A stretch of DNA of 64,000 nt. Source: Planctomycetaceae bacterium. Its GTDB lineage: Bacteria > Planctomycetota > Planctomycetia > Planctomycetales > Planctomycetaceae. Each line of letters begins with the position of its first letter. Positions within the stretch are counted from its first letter, which is position 1. This document shows, one piece after another, positions 51,705-63,116 of this stretch. The DNA is taken from NCBI GenBank assembly GCA_041398785.1, contig JAWKUA010000009.1, positions 1 to 64,000 of the forward strand, given 5' to 3'. The position numbers were made by a program, and so were the translations under genes. The notes beneath the pieces are model-generated. The model was not told where the DNA came from. It did not search any database and worked only from the letters and a program-made list of their open reading frames with translations.

Positions 51705-52608
51705 CGCTCCGTCGCCGCAGCAACCGGCGCGTCGGCTGCCGAGATGGCTCAAACGTCCCCTGCCGCAGCCCGGCATGGCCTACACGGATTCCGTTATTCA
51801 CGACCTGGACCTGGAAACCGTCTGCGAAAGCGCGAAGTGCCCCAACCGCACGGAATGCTGGAGCCAGAAGACGGCGACCTTCATGATCGGCGGCAACGTC
51901 TGCACGCGACCCTGCGGATTCTGTTCCGTGCCGAGGGGCAGGACCGAACCGCTGTCGATTGATGAACCCGATCGCGTCGCCGAAGCCGCTGAACGACTGG
52001 GACTGAGCTACGTTGTGCTGACTTCCGTCACGCGAGACGACCTGGCAGACGGAGGCGCCGAGCACTGGTACCAGACAGTACTGGCCGTTCGACGCCGCAC
52101 CGGCGCTCGAGTCGAAGTTCTGACACCCGACTTCCTGGGAAACCGAGCGGCCATCAGCCGCGTCGTCGAAGCACAACCGGACGTATTCAACCACAACACC
52201 GAAACGGTTCCCCGCCTTTATCACCGAGTCCGCCGCAATGCCGACTATCAGCGGACACTGGACCTGCTGAAACAGGTCAAACACGAAGCGCCGGACGTGC
52301 CGACCAAGAGCGGTCTGATGCTGGGACTGGGCGAAACGCGCGACGAACTGCTGGACGTCTGCGCCGACCTGCGATCCGCGGGCTGCGACATGATTACGCT
52401 CGGCCAGTACCTCCAGCCGACACCGCAACACCTGCCCGTCGACCGCTACGTTCCGCCGGAAGAATTTGACGAAGTGGGCGATCTGTGCCGCAGTCTCGGG
52501 TTCCGCATGGTCGCCAGTGGCCCCTTCGTCCGCAGCAGCTACCACGCCGGCGAAATGACCGACCACCTCGACACTGACGGTCAACCGGCGACGATGAACG
52601 CGTGGTGA
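51682..52608 (+). CDS. lipA: Lipoyl synthase
   Basis: A 308-aa radical-SAM enzyme that inserts two sulphurs into protein-bound octanoyl groups. The auxiliary cluster motif is CESAKCPNRTECW (C-x4-C-x5-C), the radical-SAM motif CTRPCGFCSV (C-x3-C-x2-C), and the C-terminal RSSYHAGE supplies the auxiliary-cluster Ser. DDLADGGAEHW and HNTETVPRLY are typical of LipA. Start ATG 51682 overlaps the upstream lipB-like gene. Confidence 0.97.
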   Translation: MTSLPIIDAPSPQQPARRLPRWLKRPLPQPGMAYTDSVIHDLDLETVCESAKCPNRTECWSQKTATFMIGGNVCTRPCGFCSVPRGRTEPLSIDEPDRVAEAAERLGLSYVVLTSVTRDDLADGGAEHWYQTVLAVRRRTGARVEVLTPDFLGNRAAISRVVEAQPDVFNHNTETVPRLYHRVRRNADYQRTLDLLKQVKHEAPDVPTKSGLMLGLGETRDELLDVCADLRSAGCDMITLGQYLQPTPQHLPVDRYVPPEEFDEVGDLCRSLGFRMVASGPFVRSSYHAGEMTDHLDTDGQPATMNAW

Positions 52609-52905
52609 TCGCACTTCGTTCTTAGTACTGGCGCAGCGACCGTAGGCCAACACGGAACGTTCGCCTATGCAACAGATGCAAAGTCAGTGGGTGGCTTGAT
52701 CAGTTTGCGCGGGATTTGGTGATCCCTGCTCTGTCCCTCGACGGCATGTCGCCTGCCGCACTCGGCTGAAACGTGTCGTCTTTTTCATACAATGTGTCTG
52801 AATACAATTTTCTCAAATTGTCGCTTGGCGGGTTTGTGTTCTTGGGGGGGCAGTAGAATCCGCTGCGCAGTGCCGCTTCTGTTCGACTGAGATAAGGACC
52901 GTGGT

Positions 52906-53940
52906 ATGCGACGACGACTCAGAAGGGTTTCGATCCAGCGAGGCAAAACAGGTTGCCGAACCGGCGTGACGATCGTCGAAGTCCTCATTGTGGTGGCGAT
53001 TATCAGCATCCTGGTCGCCATCCTCTTGCCTGCGGTTCAGCAGTCAAGGGCAACCGCTCGAAAGGTGCAGTGTGCTGATCGGCTGCGGCAGATCGGTCTG
53101 GCGATTCACAATTTCGAAAGTACCCATCACGAATTGCCTGGTGGGATCAAGTGGCGAATTCAGCTTCTGCCATATCTTGACCAGCAACCTCTTTACGACC
53201 GCCTTCAGGGGTATTTCGACAGACTGCCGAATCAGACTCCAAAGCTGGCTGCATGGCGGCTGACCAGCGGGATTCCTGCCTTCATATGCCCTGCTGATCT
53301 GCACGCAGATCGAGAAATCGTCAGCTATTACGGCAACATGGGACGTGCCTTGGAGAAATGGGGGTTTGACGGCGTGATCGTTCCGCCGCTGGGGCCCGGA
53401 TTCTATTACGGCGCGATCAACGTGCCGCACACCCAGGGGGCGGTGCGCCTGGCAGACATCACTGACGGGCTGTCGAACACGGTCGCTGTCAGCGAAGCGA
53501 TTTCCGGACAACGACCGGGACCGTCATCTGTTCGAGCTGATAATGTGTCACGGCTTCAGTTCCTCAGAACGTTTTGGCAAACCGGTCCAGATCTGCCGAC
53601 CGACGCGAGCTTCGAAGATCGCCTTCAATACTGCAAGACGGCTAGGGAAAGGGGAGCTCCATCTGCTGGCGGAGAACGGGGCTGGGATGCCTGGCCGATC
53701 GTGGAAAACGACGGAAGCATCAGTCTTGGCGCGATTATTCATGGCTGGGCCTACGACCATGCCCTGGTGCCGAATTCGCCGAGCTGCGGCGGAAGTTATT
53801 GGGGGTTCTATTCTGCGACCAGCCTGCATTCCGGCGGAGTAAATGCACTGCGGTGTGACGGCTCCGCAGCGGCGTTTAGCGAATCCGTCGATCTCGGCGT
53901 CTGGCGCGACTTGGCCTCACGAAACAGAGGAATCAACTGA
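52906..53940 (+). CDS. DUF1559 domain protein with prepilin-type N-terminus
   Basis: A 344-aa relative of the 66-1094 product. The N-terminal hydrophobic segment is GVTIVEVLIVVAIISILVAILLPAVQQSRATARK, with the position before methylation Gly-Val instead of Ala-Phe. The central part contains LRQIGLAIHNFESTHHELPGG, and the C-terminus has HSGGVNALRCDGSAAAF, the H-x9-DG signature. AAGGA precedes the ATG. Possibly co-transcribed with the two short secreted proteins downstream. Confidence 0.92.
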   Translation: MRRRLRRVSIQRGKTGCRTGVTIVEVLIVVAIISILVAILLPAVQQSRATARKVQCADRLRQIGLAIHNFESTHHELPGGIKWRIQLLPYLDQQPLYDRLQGYFDRLPNQTPKLAAWRLTSGIPAFICPADLHADREIVSYYGNMGRALEKWGFDGVIVPPLGPGFYYGAINVPHTQGAVRLADITDGLSNTVAVSEAISGQRPGPSSVRADNVSRLQFLRTFWQTGPDLPTDASFEDRLQYCKTARERGAPSAGGERGWDAWPIVENDGSISLGAIIHGWAYDHALVPNSPSCGGSYWGFYSATSLHSGGVNALRCDGSAAAFSESVDLGVWRDLASRNRGIN

Positions 53941-54050
53941 TAACAAGTAACAAGACAGCTGCAGTCAGCCTGTGCTGCACCTCACGAGTCTGCCGTTTAC
54001 CGCGATAGCGGAATTCCATTTGTCAGTCCTAACCAAGAAAGGGTTCGTCA

Positions 54051-54464
54051 ATGTCAGGGCAGTTCCGTTTTTTCCGAAAGCGAACACTGCGGGTGACCGC
54101 TGCGGTAGGTGTGATGCTTGGGGCCGCTGGCTTCGCCGACACTCTAGAGTCGCCGTCTGATGGAGAGGGTTTCACCATCCCGAACTCGGGTGTGCCGACT
54201 ACGTCATCGGGGTTGGCGGCAGCATCTACCTATCGAGTGGATTTGCGGATTCAGGTCGGCGGGGCTTTTGCGACCATGGGCTCGACGGAAACATTTCAAG
54301 GCCCCGATGTGCATCATGAGAACGTAGAAGTGGAGCACAATCCAGGTCCAGGCTCCCATGCCGGGCGGGCTCGGTTGATGAAGTACGCGATGATGGGCGG
54401 TTGGAGCGAAGTCGATGTTCACGCAGTCGCGTGGATTGGTCAGTCTGCGGGACCGCCGAATTGA
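54051..54464 (+). CDS. Short secreted protein, unknown
   Basis: A 137-aa product with a basic N-terminus and a hydrophobic stretch (LRVTAAVGVMLGAAGFA) consistent with a signal peptide. The rest is Gly/Ser/His-rich with no known motif. AAGAAAGGG lies about 9 bases before the ATG. Located between the DUF1559 gene and a membrane-anchored protein, possibly one operon. Confidence 0.6.
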   Translation: MSGQFRFFRKRTLRVTAAVGVMLGAAGFADTLESPSDGEGFTIPNSGVPTTSSGLAAASTYRVDLRIQVGGAFATMGSTETFQGPDVHHENVEVEHNPGPGSHAGRARLMKYAMMGGWSEVDVHAVAWIGQSAGPPN

Positions 54465-54583
54465 GAACTCCAAGCAGCAGTGGTTCAAAGATTGTCCGGT
54501 GACTGCCGTGTCCTTTTTTGATGGCTTCGACATCGCAACACCGACTCAATCTTCCCGGATCTGACTGAATCCAAGGAGTTGAA

Positions 54584-55156
54584 GTGCCCTGCACGCGACC
54601 GTTAATTGCACTCACGGTTTTGCTGTTGGTCGTCGCAGCCGCATGGCTTTTGATGCAACCTGTTGACGAAACGCGGCGATGGCGCGAGCCGGAAGCACTC
54701 GACGTGACGACTGCGGAGAACGTTCTCCAGAGGTTCCCCGCAGTCCGTCATACCGATCCCGGCGGAAACTGGGTCATCCACGCGGCGGGGACTGTGGCAA
54801 CTGATCGTGCCGGGAGCGTCGCGTGGTCCGCACCGGGATTGGGCAGCTTTCTGATCATTGATCCGTCGCCGAATTCTCGAAAGTTTTCGAAGTTGTTTGT
54901 TGACGCAATCGCTGATCCGGGAGGGCGACATGTAAACCTGGGCCGCGGTCGGGCGAAATTTGCATGGCGGGACAGTGATTTGTACGTCTCGTGTGAAGTT
55001 GAATTGGGCGGCGTGATCTCAACGAACGGTACGATCGGATTGTTGCTCACAATGTACCCTCCGGACTCAGGGACTCCCGTGATTGTTGGCGAGTACGTCT
55101 TCAACGGAAAGCTCGTCCACAGAAAAAAACGACTGCAGAGCGGATCCACGCGTTAG
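54584..55156 (+). CDS. Membrane-anchored or secreted protein, unknown
   Basis: A 190-aa protein beginning with GTG at 54584, which has AAGGAG 6 bases upstream. The N-terminus is a signal anchor (LIALTVLLLVVAAAWLLM). The rest is rich in beta strands (GNWVIHAAGTVATDRAGSVAW, DLYVSCEVELGGVISTNGTIGLLL). No family recognised. Confidence 0.7.
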   Translation: MPCTRPLIALTVLLLVVAAAWLLMQPVDETRRWREPEALDVTTAENVLQRFPAVRHTDPGGNWVIHAAGTVATDRAGSVAWSAPGLGSFLIIDPSPNSRKFSKLFVDAIADPGGRHVNLGRGRAKFAWRDSDLYVSCEVELGGVISTNGTIGLLLTMYPPDSGTPVIVGEYVFNGKLVHRKKRLQSGSTR

Positions 55157-55242
55157 CTGCGCGGTCCTAACACCGGACATCTCAAAAAGCTATGCTGCTC
55201 GCTGCCGCTGGTGAGGATGTCGGCCCAAAGTGGTGTCCGCGA

Positions 55243-55920
55243 ATGATGCTTGCTGTCGAAACATCCGGGGCTGAAGGTTCGATCGCCTTGTCCGACGGAC
55301 AGGACTTGATCGAAGAACGTCTGCTGCAGACGACGGGCCGTCGCCATGCTCAGACGCTCGTGGCCGAAGTGGATGGACTGCTGAAGGAGCATTCTTTGTC
55401 GCCGAGTGACATCGAATGTGTCGCCGTCAGTGCCGGACCAGGCAGCTTTACGGGGCTGCGAGTCGGTGTTGTGTTCGCCAAGACGTTCGCCTGGATCAAT
55501 GACGCCCGACTGGTTGCCGTCGACACGCTGCAGGCGATTGCTCAGCGAGTGCCGGCCGAATTCACCGCGTCACGTGTGACAGTTATCAGCGACGCTCAGC
55601 GCGGCGATGTCTTCGTCAATGACTATGAATGGGACGCAGATGCCGCGATCCGGCAGCCGGCCGGCAGTGTTCGCATCGAGCCGTTGGCTGCTGTCGTGAG
55701 TTGCGGAACTCTGGTCACCGGCCCGGGACTGACGAAGTTTGCCGCAGAATTTCCGTCAACGGCGTTGCTGGCGAATGAATCGCTCTGGCAACCGCGAGCC
55801 TCCGCGGTCGCCGAAATCGGCCGTTACCTGCTTCAGCAAAGCCAATTCGCCGATCCTCACACATTGGAGCCCCTGTACATCCGTCGCAGCTACGCCGAAG
55901 AGAAATCCGCGGGTGGCTGA
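55243..55920 (+). CDS. tsaB: TsaB, tRNA threonylcarbamoyladenosine synthesis subunit
   Basis: A 225-aa ASKHA-fold protein: MLAVETSGAEGSIALSD (phosphate-1 region), AQTLVAEVDGLLKEHSLSPSDI, and the TsaB hallmark SAGPGSFTGLRVGVVFAK. TsaB forms the TsaBD(E) complex that makes t6A37 in ANN-decoding tRNAs. ATG 55243 or 55246 is used because the conserved N-terminus begins there. Confidence 0.92.
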   Translation: MMLAVETSGAEGSIALSDGQDLIEERLLQTTGRRHAQTLVAEVDGLLKEHSLSPSDIECVAVSAGPGSFTGLRVGVVFAKTFAWINDARLVAVDTLQAIAQRVPAEFTASRVTVISDAQRGDVFVNDYEWDADAAIRQPAGSVRIEPLAAVVSCGTLVTGPGLTKFAAEFPSTALLANESLWQPRASAVAEIGRYLLQQSQFADPHTLEPLYIRRSYAEEKSAGG

Positions 55921-56118
55921 CGGCGCTGCACTTGGCGAACCACGAAAAGCGAGGACCACGCAGAACGCGGTCGCAGGTTCGCTGGCGCGCTTTGCAACTG
56001 CCGCTGACGGTCTGAGAAGAATCCCGCCGCGGATCTTTGAAATTCGCGGGCTCGCCATATCCTTCCGTCTCTGCAGTGCATTCCGTCATCCAACTTCCTT
56101 GACGCAACCGATCCCGCC

Positions 56119-57510
<1,392 letters not shown>

Positions 57511-57639
57511 CGGGAATCATCCGGCACACAGATCCCGGCGACCGGCACAGAACCAGCCAGCCGCGCAGCGGCACGTCAAACGAAACATGACTTGCGAGAA
57601 GCAGGCCTTGTAAGGCGGTTCGGGTGAAGCAGAGTCCTC

Positions 57640-57665
57640 CGCCGCGGGAAGATTGCCCCGCGGCG
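57640..57665. terminator. Hairpin between convergent genes
   Basis: CGCCGCGGG (57640-57648) and CCCGCGGCG (57657-57665) with an 8-base loop lie between the convergent asnS gene and the Calx-beta/dockerin gene. Placed as a shared terminator. Confidence 0.6.
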
Positions 57666-57684
57666 AAGGAAATCGCGGTCCGGG

Positions 57685-59961
57685 TTAGTCGTCCAGCAGC
57701 AGCCGTTCTTCCAGAGAACTCAGACCGGCATCTGCGTCGAGTAACGCGCCAAAATTGCGAGCGGCGTAAACGTAATCCAGCACGTTGACGACTCCGTCAC
57801 CGTTGACGTCCGCTTCCGGGTCGTTGCGGTAAATCAGTGCCCTGCGGATCTTCATCAGATCGTCGATGTCCGCGTCACCGTCGCCATCCGCGTCACCCTG
57901 AATTCGGTGGAACGTCCGCGTGGATTCAAACGAGGCGTTGTTATCGAGATCAAACTGCAGTTCATAGATCCCGTCGGCGGTCAGTCCGGCCGTCCCCAGC
58001 CCGATCGTGACCGTTCGTCCGACCAGTGAGATCGTGGCGGTCGAAAGATCAATCACCGTGGTCCCGGTTCCGTCCAGACCGGTGTTGACCAGCCGGACGC
58101 GGGAAGAGCCGGTTGCGACACTGTCGATCAGCTCCTGCAGATCGGAACTGTCGCTGAACGTGACTGTGAGCGTGTTGACAAAGGACCGCTGAGCGGCACC
58201 GTTCTGTACGTCAAAGTCAACGATCTCCGGTACCGGTGGCGGGGTGATGCTGTAGTCGACGCCTGTCAGCGTGATGTCCAGCGGAGCGTCCGGCGCTGCT
58301 TCGACGTTGCCACTGTTGTCGGTGGCCACGGTGAAGAAACGGTAGTCGTGGGTTCCGGGAACTGCAGCAGCCTGAACCGTGCCCGGACTGTTTCCTCCGA
58401 CCGTTGCGACAACGACCGGCATGTCGGAATCGACCTGCATCCAGACACTGAATTCCCGGATGCTGCCGCCGATGTCCGTGCCGCTGTAGTCGACGGCGAA
58501 GGTTCCCGACGCGTTGTCGAATGTCACGCCGTCGACCTGCGATTGCGGAGCGTCCACGTCCCGGAATCGATACAGAACGTCGGCATGCGGACCTTCGATG
58601 CTGTCTTCTCGATTCCCCGCGAAGTCAACGGCGACGCTGTAGAACTGATACGTTGTGTTGCTGTCTCCGCTAAAGGTCGTCGATGCTTCAAACGTACCGG
58701 CAACGGATCCGGGAACCGCATCGATCGTCGTGAACAGCGAATACCCGCCGGTCAGGTTTGTCCGGACGTAGATTTCAAACTGCGCGATTCCGGAAGGTAC
58801 CGTTCCGAAGTCGCGTCCCGTGACCTCGATCGGTAAGTCCTTCGTGGTCACGAAGATTGAACCACTTCGCCTGACCTGGCTCCGCGGGGCCGCCGAGTCG
58901 CTGAAGTCATCGTTCAGAATGGTCGATGTCGCCGCCGCTGTCGCGATGGTAGCACCTGCCGACGGATTGCTGAGCGTCACCGTGAAATCTTCGTCAGGTT
59001 CGAAGGCCATATCGCCCTGAACCATGACACTGATAGTCTTTGAGAACTCACCGGGCGCGAAGTTGAGAGTGCCTGCGGGGAGGCTGCCGCCGTCGAAGTC
59101 GGTGCCGTCCGCCTGAGTGCTGCTCACCGCCCAGTCGACCGTGGCGCCGCTGTCGGCCAGCGGTGTGCTGGTGGCCGGACCCGGCATCGTGATCAGCCAC
59201 AGAGCATCGCCCGTGCCGCCCGCAACTCCCGTGCTCGCCGGATGCTGGATGCTGATGATGAACTGGTTCGGATTCACCGGACTGAAGATCATCCCCGTGA
59301 TTTCCGCGCCCGGAACACTGTGACTGAGCACATGATCCAGAGATTCCGCGACACCATCGCCGTCCGTGTCACGCAGCAGGAACACATCCCCGCCCGGAAC
59401 CCCGTTGGTCGTCGTGTTCGCCTGGTCTTCGATCACATACACGTTGCCCTGAGCGTCGATCGCCAGGTTGTCCGGGGACGCCAGAGTCGCCGTCGTGCCC
59501 GCGTAGCCCGCGTTGAACGGTGTGGCATTGCTGGCCATCAGCCGAATCTCGGCGTTGTCCGCGTCGGTCAGCTCCAGGCTGTACACCGAGTGCGTACCCG
59601 TCACCGTAAAGTAGATCACCGGATTGCCGTTCGACAGAAAACCGAATTCCAGGTCCTCCGGACGATTGAAGCCCGTGCCACCCACTTCATCGGCCGCCGC
59701 CCGGCCGCCACGGCTGGTGAAGTCGAACGGATCGCTGGTCATGCCGGCTGCCGCTGCTGTGCCGTCCGCATTCGTGATCGGCACCCATGTCGCATGCCCC
59801 ACCGCAGCGTCACCGGCCGCGTCCGCTTTCAGCACGAACGTCTGACCGGAGCTCAGATCGCCGATCGTGGTCGGAACGAACTTGTAGATCGAACCGCTGC
59901 TGTTCTCGTCCACGAAGTACAGGTTGCCGTCATTGTCGAACTTCAGGCCTTCGTGAGACAC
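57685..59961 (-). CDS. C-terminal part of a giant PhoX-like/Calx-beta/dockerin protein
   Basis: About 758 aa in one frame, starting within VSHEGLKFDNDGNLYFVDENSSG, which is the middle of a PhoX/DUF839-like beta-propeller. Next are a Calx-beta segment (GDMAFEPDEDFTVTLSNPSAG), repeats of the form DYSGTDIGGSIREFSVW, and at the C-terminus a type I dockerin (GDADGDGDADIDDLMKIRRAL and DVNGDGVVNVLDYVYAARNF). The upstream half lies in another frame (59943-63116); reading FTAIHRTAIPS before VSHEG restores continuity, so one indel near 59996-60000 splits the gene. Secreted, Ca-binding. Confidence 0.8.
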   Translation of the reverse strand: MSHEGLKFDNDGNLYFVDENSSGSIYKFVPTTIGDLSSGQTFVLKADAAGDAAVGHATWVPITNADGTAAAAGMTSDPFDFTSRGGRAAADEVGGTGFNRPEDLEFGFLSNGNPVIYFTVTGTHSVYSLELTDADNAEIRLMASNATPFNAGYAGTTATLASPDNLAIDAQGNVYVIEDQANTTTNGVPGGDVFLLRDTDGDGVAESLDHVLSHSVPGAEITGMIFSPVNPNQFIISIQHPASTGVAGGTGDALWLITMPGPATSTPLADSGATVDWAVSSTQADGTDFDGGSLPAGTLNFAPGEFSKTISVMVQGDMAFEPDEDFTVTLSNPSAGATIATAAATSTILNDDFSDSAAPRSQVRRSGSIFVTTKDLPIEVTGRDFGTVPSGIAQFEIYVRTNLTGGYSLFTTIDAVPGSVAGTFEASTTFSGDSNTTYQFYSVAVDFAGNREDSIEGPHADVLYRFRDVDAPQSQVDGVTFDNASGTFAVDYSGTDIGGSIREFSVWMQVDSDMPVVVATVGGNSPGTVQAAAVPGTHDYRFFTVATDNSGNVEAAPDAPLDITLTGVDYSITPPPVPEIVDFDVQNGAAQRSFVNTLTVTFSDSSDLQELIDSVATGSSRVRLVNTGLDGTGTTVIDLSTATISLVGRTVTIGLGTAGLTADGIYELQFDLDNNASFESTRTFHRIQGDADGDGDADIDDLMKIRRALIYRNDPEADVNGDGVVNVLDYVYAARNFGALLDADAGLSSLEERLLLDD

Positions 59962-62900
59962 CGATGGAATCGCCGTCCGGTGAATCGCGGTGAACTCGTC
60001 GGACCGGACACGGCCTTCGTCGGATCTTCAATTTCGAACAGACGACCCAGACCGCTCCATTCCTCCGCCACGACCAGATTCCCCGTCCACGGATTCCAGA
60101 TCGCCGGATCCAGTGCCCCGAAGTCGTTCGAAAAGTCGCCCGACGCTCCGTTGCCGTCGCCCTGGAACATCCGCACCGTCAGACCCGTCGTTGTGTCGAA
60201 CCGTGACACGCCCGCACCATACTGGGTTTCGTGCGGAATGAAGATGTAACGGCCGTCCGGACTGAACGCCGACATGTCCCACATGCTGCCCACATCGTTC
60301 AGCGACGAAACCCGCACCGTGCTCTGAGACCCATCCGACTCGATGTCCTTCAGACTCGTCAGCTTCACCGCCGTCCAGCCCGCCGGAACCACGAACGAAC
60401 CCGTGTCCTCGTCCGTCAGATCCGAGATCGGAGCCGACTCCTGCAGCGGACCGAAGTTCAGCACGCCCGTCGGATCACCACTGCGCGTCACCGTGAACGT
60501 AAACTCCGTCGTCCCGCTGTTCCCTTCCGCCAGTGACCCCTGATCCGAAACGATGCTCAACGATGTGTCGTCGTTCTGTATCACTCCCGCACCGCTGATT
60601 CTTCCGGCGACGGCGGCGGACGGACTGCTGAGGTTTACATGGAACAGTTCATTCAGTTCCACGATCGTGTCACCAATCACAGTAACAACGATGTTCTTGC
60701 TGGTTTCGCCGGGTGCAAACGTCAGAGTTCCGCTGGCCGCCGCGTAGTCCTCACCGGCCACGGCAGATCCGTCGGCGGTCGCAAAATCCACCGCCACCGT
60801 CAGGGCACTCGGAGCCGACAGCGTCACGACGAATGTCGCGTCAACTGTGCCCGAGTTCCCTTCCGCGACGGTCGCATCGCTGATCGAGACGGCGGGCAAA
60901 TCGATCTCCAGTACCTGCAGTGTGTTGCTCACTTCATTCGTGACCAGCAGCAGCGGGCGGCCAGTCGGACTGTCTGCTGCCTGAACAACATGCAGACCTT
61001 CCGGGCTGATGTGTCCGTCAACCTGCAGATACTGCACAAAGGCCGGAGCTGCCGGGTTGGTCACGTTAAACACCATCACTCCGCCGCCGGCCCGTTCCAG
61101 ACCGACAAAGGCGTAGGTCTGATCGCCGATCTGAGCAACTGTGACGCCTTCCGGTTCGGCTCCTTTGTTGTCGCTTCGCGTGTCGAAATCCGCCGGACTG
61201 CCGTTGTTTGCGTTGAACAGACTCGGTGTCTGGCTGGCGGTCACTCGCGCGATCATGTCACCGCTGTCGAAGATCAGATTTCCGCCGGCATCAAAGATCG
61301 AGAACGACCGTGCTCCGTAAGTGAACAACTGGTCGTAGTCACCGTCGCCGTCGGTGTCACCGTCGATGGTGGAAATATCGATCCGGCCGAGAGCTTCGTC
61401 CTGCTGCAGCGCGGCGGCGTTTGGAAACGCCGTCGGATCCAGCGTGACGTTCTTGATCCGCTCGTTTTCGCCGCGGTCATCGCCTTCGTTGGCGGTGATG
61501 TAATACGTCTGGCCGCCGATCGAAAAGGACGCAATGCCGTCCGGCAGCCGCAGGCCGAATACAGGCCACTGCTGAATATTGATCATGCCGTCGCGATCGC
61601 TGGCGTCCAGGCCATTGCCCGGCAGCGAATGATCCTTGACACCCAGCGGCTGCAGATCCGTCAGTGCTGCCGAAGCGATATCGACAACCGCAACGGCATT
61701 GTTTTCCTGCAACGTCACAAAGGCGGTTGTGCCGTCGTCAGAGACAGCGATGTACTCCGGTTCAAAATCAGCGGAAGCGGCAACACCGGGAAAGATGCGG
61801 ATTCCCAGCGCGCGAAGTGCCACTTCGGTACCGTCAAAGACGGTAAAGTCCACATGACTAGCTGTGGCCGAAGCCGGTCCACCGCTCAAATCGATGATGC
61901 TGATCATTCCTGCCGGATCTGTGGCTCCCGGCTCGCCTTCGTCCGCAACAAGAATTTTCGAGCCATCCGGAGTGAAGGTCAGCATGTCCGGAAGAGCACC
62001 CACCGTGACTCCGCCGAGCAGATTGCCATCCGTGTCCAAAAACAGAACCCGGCCGGGATTCTGAGAGGTCACGTCCGGGACAGCGATCGCCACCAGACCA
62101 TTGTGAACAGCAACACTTGTCGGTGCTGGCTGAGTTGCCAGCGAACCGGTCAGCGACGTTGGATCAATCGTCGCGATCAGTGTCGGAACCGCCGGATTGC
62201 TGAGATTGACAATCTGCAGACCGATCGGAGTTGTCACGAAGGCTCGCGCTGTGCCCGGATCGAAGTCGCTGATTTCCGCTCCGGCCAGCGTCGCGGTTCC
62301 AATCTGGCTGAGCGTGATTTCTCCTGTACCGACCGGAGCCGGCGTGTCGTCGTCAACAATCGTGCCGATTCCGATTGCATCTGTGAACGTGACGCGGCTG
62401 TCGGCGGTGTTCAATTCCACGAAGACTGTCTCGTTGGATTCAACATCCGTGTCCCCGTTCACCGTGACCATCAACTGCTGCACTTCGCCATTCGTGCCGA
62501 CGAACGTCACCGTCCCCGGTGCGGCGACAAAGTCGGTACCCGGAGTGGCATTGCTGGCAGGAAAGTCAATGTCGAGAGTAAAGCCACCGGCGATGTCGCC
62601 GCTCAGAGTGATGTCAAATGTCAGCACATTGGTTCCGGCATCACCCTCAGTCACGACCGCATTGCCGATCTCGACCGTTGCGTCGTCGTTCTGAATCAGG
62701 CCGTCGGCGTCAGCGATGCCGATCAGCGCCCCGTTGGTGGCACCGCTGAGCGTCACGACAAAGCTTTCATCGGCTTCGACATCGACATCACCGTTGACGC
62801 TGACGGTGATGGTTTTGCTGAATTCACCGGCCGCGAAGGTCAGCGTGCCGCCGGGCAGAGAACCGCCCACAAAATCAGCCCCGTCCGCCACCATGCTCGT

Positions 62901-63116
62901 CACAGACCAGTCGACATCGTTGGCGCCAGACGTATCGACGGTGCGAGTTACTGTGAATGTGAAGTCCGTCGTGCCGCTGTTGCCTTCTGCTTGTTCGGCG
63001 TCGGTCGCGGCAATTTCAAAGACAGCCGGGGGAAAGACATTCAGAGCGCCCGGGCTTTCGGCAAACGGTCCGGCCCAGACACCGGGAATTCCCGGAACCG
63101 AATTGTTCACCTGCAC
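59943..63116 (-). CDS. Central part of the same giant Calx-beta protein
   Basis: About 1057 aa in this frame. It contains at least three Calx-beta domains (VNGDVDVEADESFVVTLSGATNG, VNGDTDVESNETVFVEL, GDTIVELNELFHVNLSSPSAA), a choice-of-anchor-I beta-propeller (NNAVAVVDIASAALTDLQPLG, PDGIASFSIGGQTYYITANEGDDRGE, KGAEPEGVTVAQIGDQTYAFVGLER) and the first half of the PhoX-like propeller (MWDMSAFSPDGRYIFIPHETQ). The open frame continues above 63116 to about 63420, so the listed start is an internal codon. The end overlaps the next frame because of the indel near 60000. Confidence 0.75.
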   Translation of the reverse strand: MQVNNSVPGIPGVWAGPFAESPGALNVFPPAVFEIAATDAEQAEGNSGTTDFTFTVTRTVDTSGANDVDWSVTSMVADGADFVGGSLPGGTLTFAAGEFSKTITVSVNGDVDVEADESFVVTLSGATNGALIGIADADGLIQNDDATVEIGNAVVTEGDAGTNVLTFDITLSGDIAGGFTLDIDFPASNATPGTDFVAAPGTVTFVGTNGEVQQLMVTVNGDTDVESNETVFVELNTADSRVTFTDAIGIGTIVDDDTPAPVGTGEITLSQIGTATLAGAEISDFDPGTARAFVTTPIGLQIVNLSNPAVPTLIATIDPTSLTGSLATQPAPTSVAVHNGLVAIAVPDVTSQNPGRVLFLDTDGNLLGGVTVGALPDMLTFTPDGSKILVADEGEPGATDPAGMISIIDLSGGPASATASHVDFTVFDGTEVALRALGIRIFPGVAASADFEPEYIAVSDDGTTAFVTLQENNAVAVVDIASAALTDLQPLGVKDHSLPGNGLDASDRDGMINIQQWPVFGLRLPDGIASFSIGGQTYYITANEGDDRGENERIKNVTLDPTAFPNAAALQQDEALGRIDISTIDGDTDGDGDYDQLFTYGARSFSIFDAGGNLIFDSGDMIARVTASQTPSLFNANNGSPADFDTRSDNKGAEPEGVTVAQIGDQTYAFVGLERAGGGVMVFNVTNPAAPAFVQYLQVDGHISPEGLHVVQAADSPTGRPLLLVTNEVSNTLQVLEIDLPAVSISDATVAEGNSGTVDATFVVTLSAPSALTVAVDFATADGSAVAGEDYAAASGTLTFAPGETSKNIVVTVIGDTIVELNELFHVNLSSPSAAVAGRISGAGVIQNDDTSLSIVSDQGSLAEGNSGTTEFTFTVTRSGDPTGVLNFGPLQESAPISDLTDEDTGSFVVPAGWTAVKLTSLKDIESDGSQSTVRVSSLNDVGSMWDMSAFSPDGRYIFIPHETQYGAGVSRFDTTTGLTVRMFQGDGNGASGDFSNDFGALDPAIWNPWTGNLVVAEEWSGLGRLFEIEDPTKAVSGPTSSPRFTGRRFHRCLTKA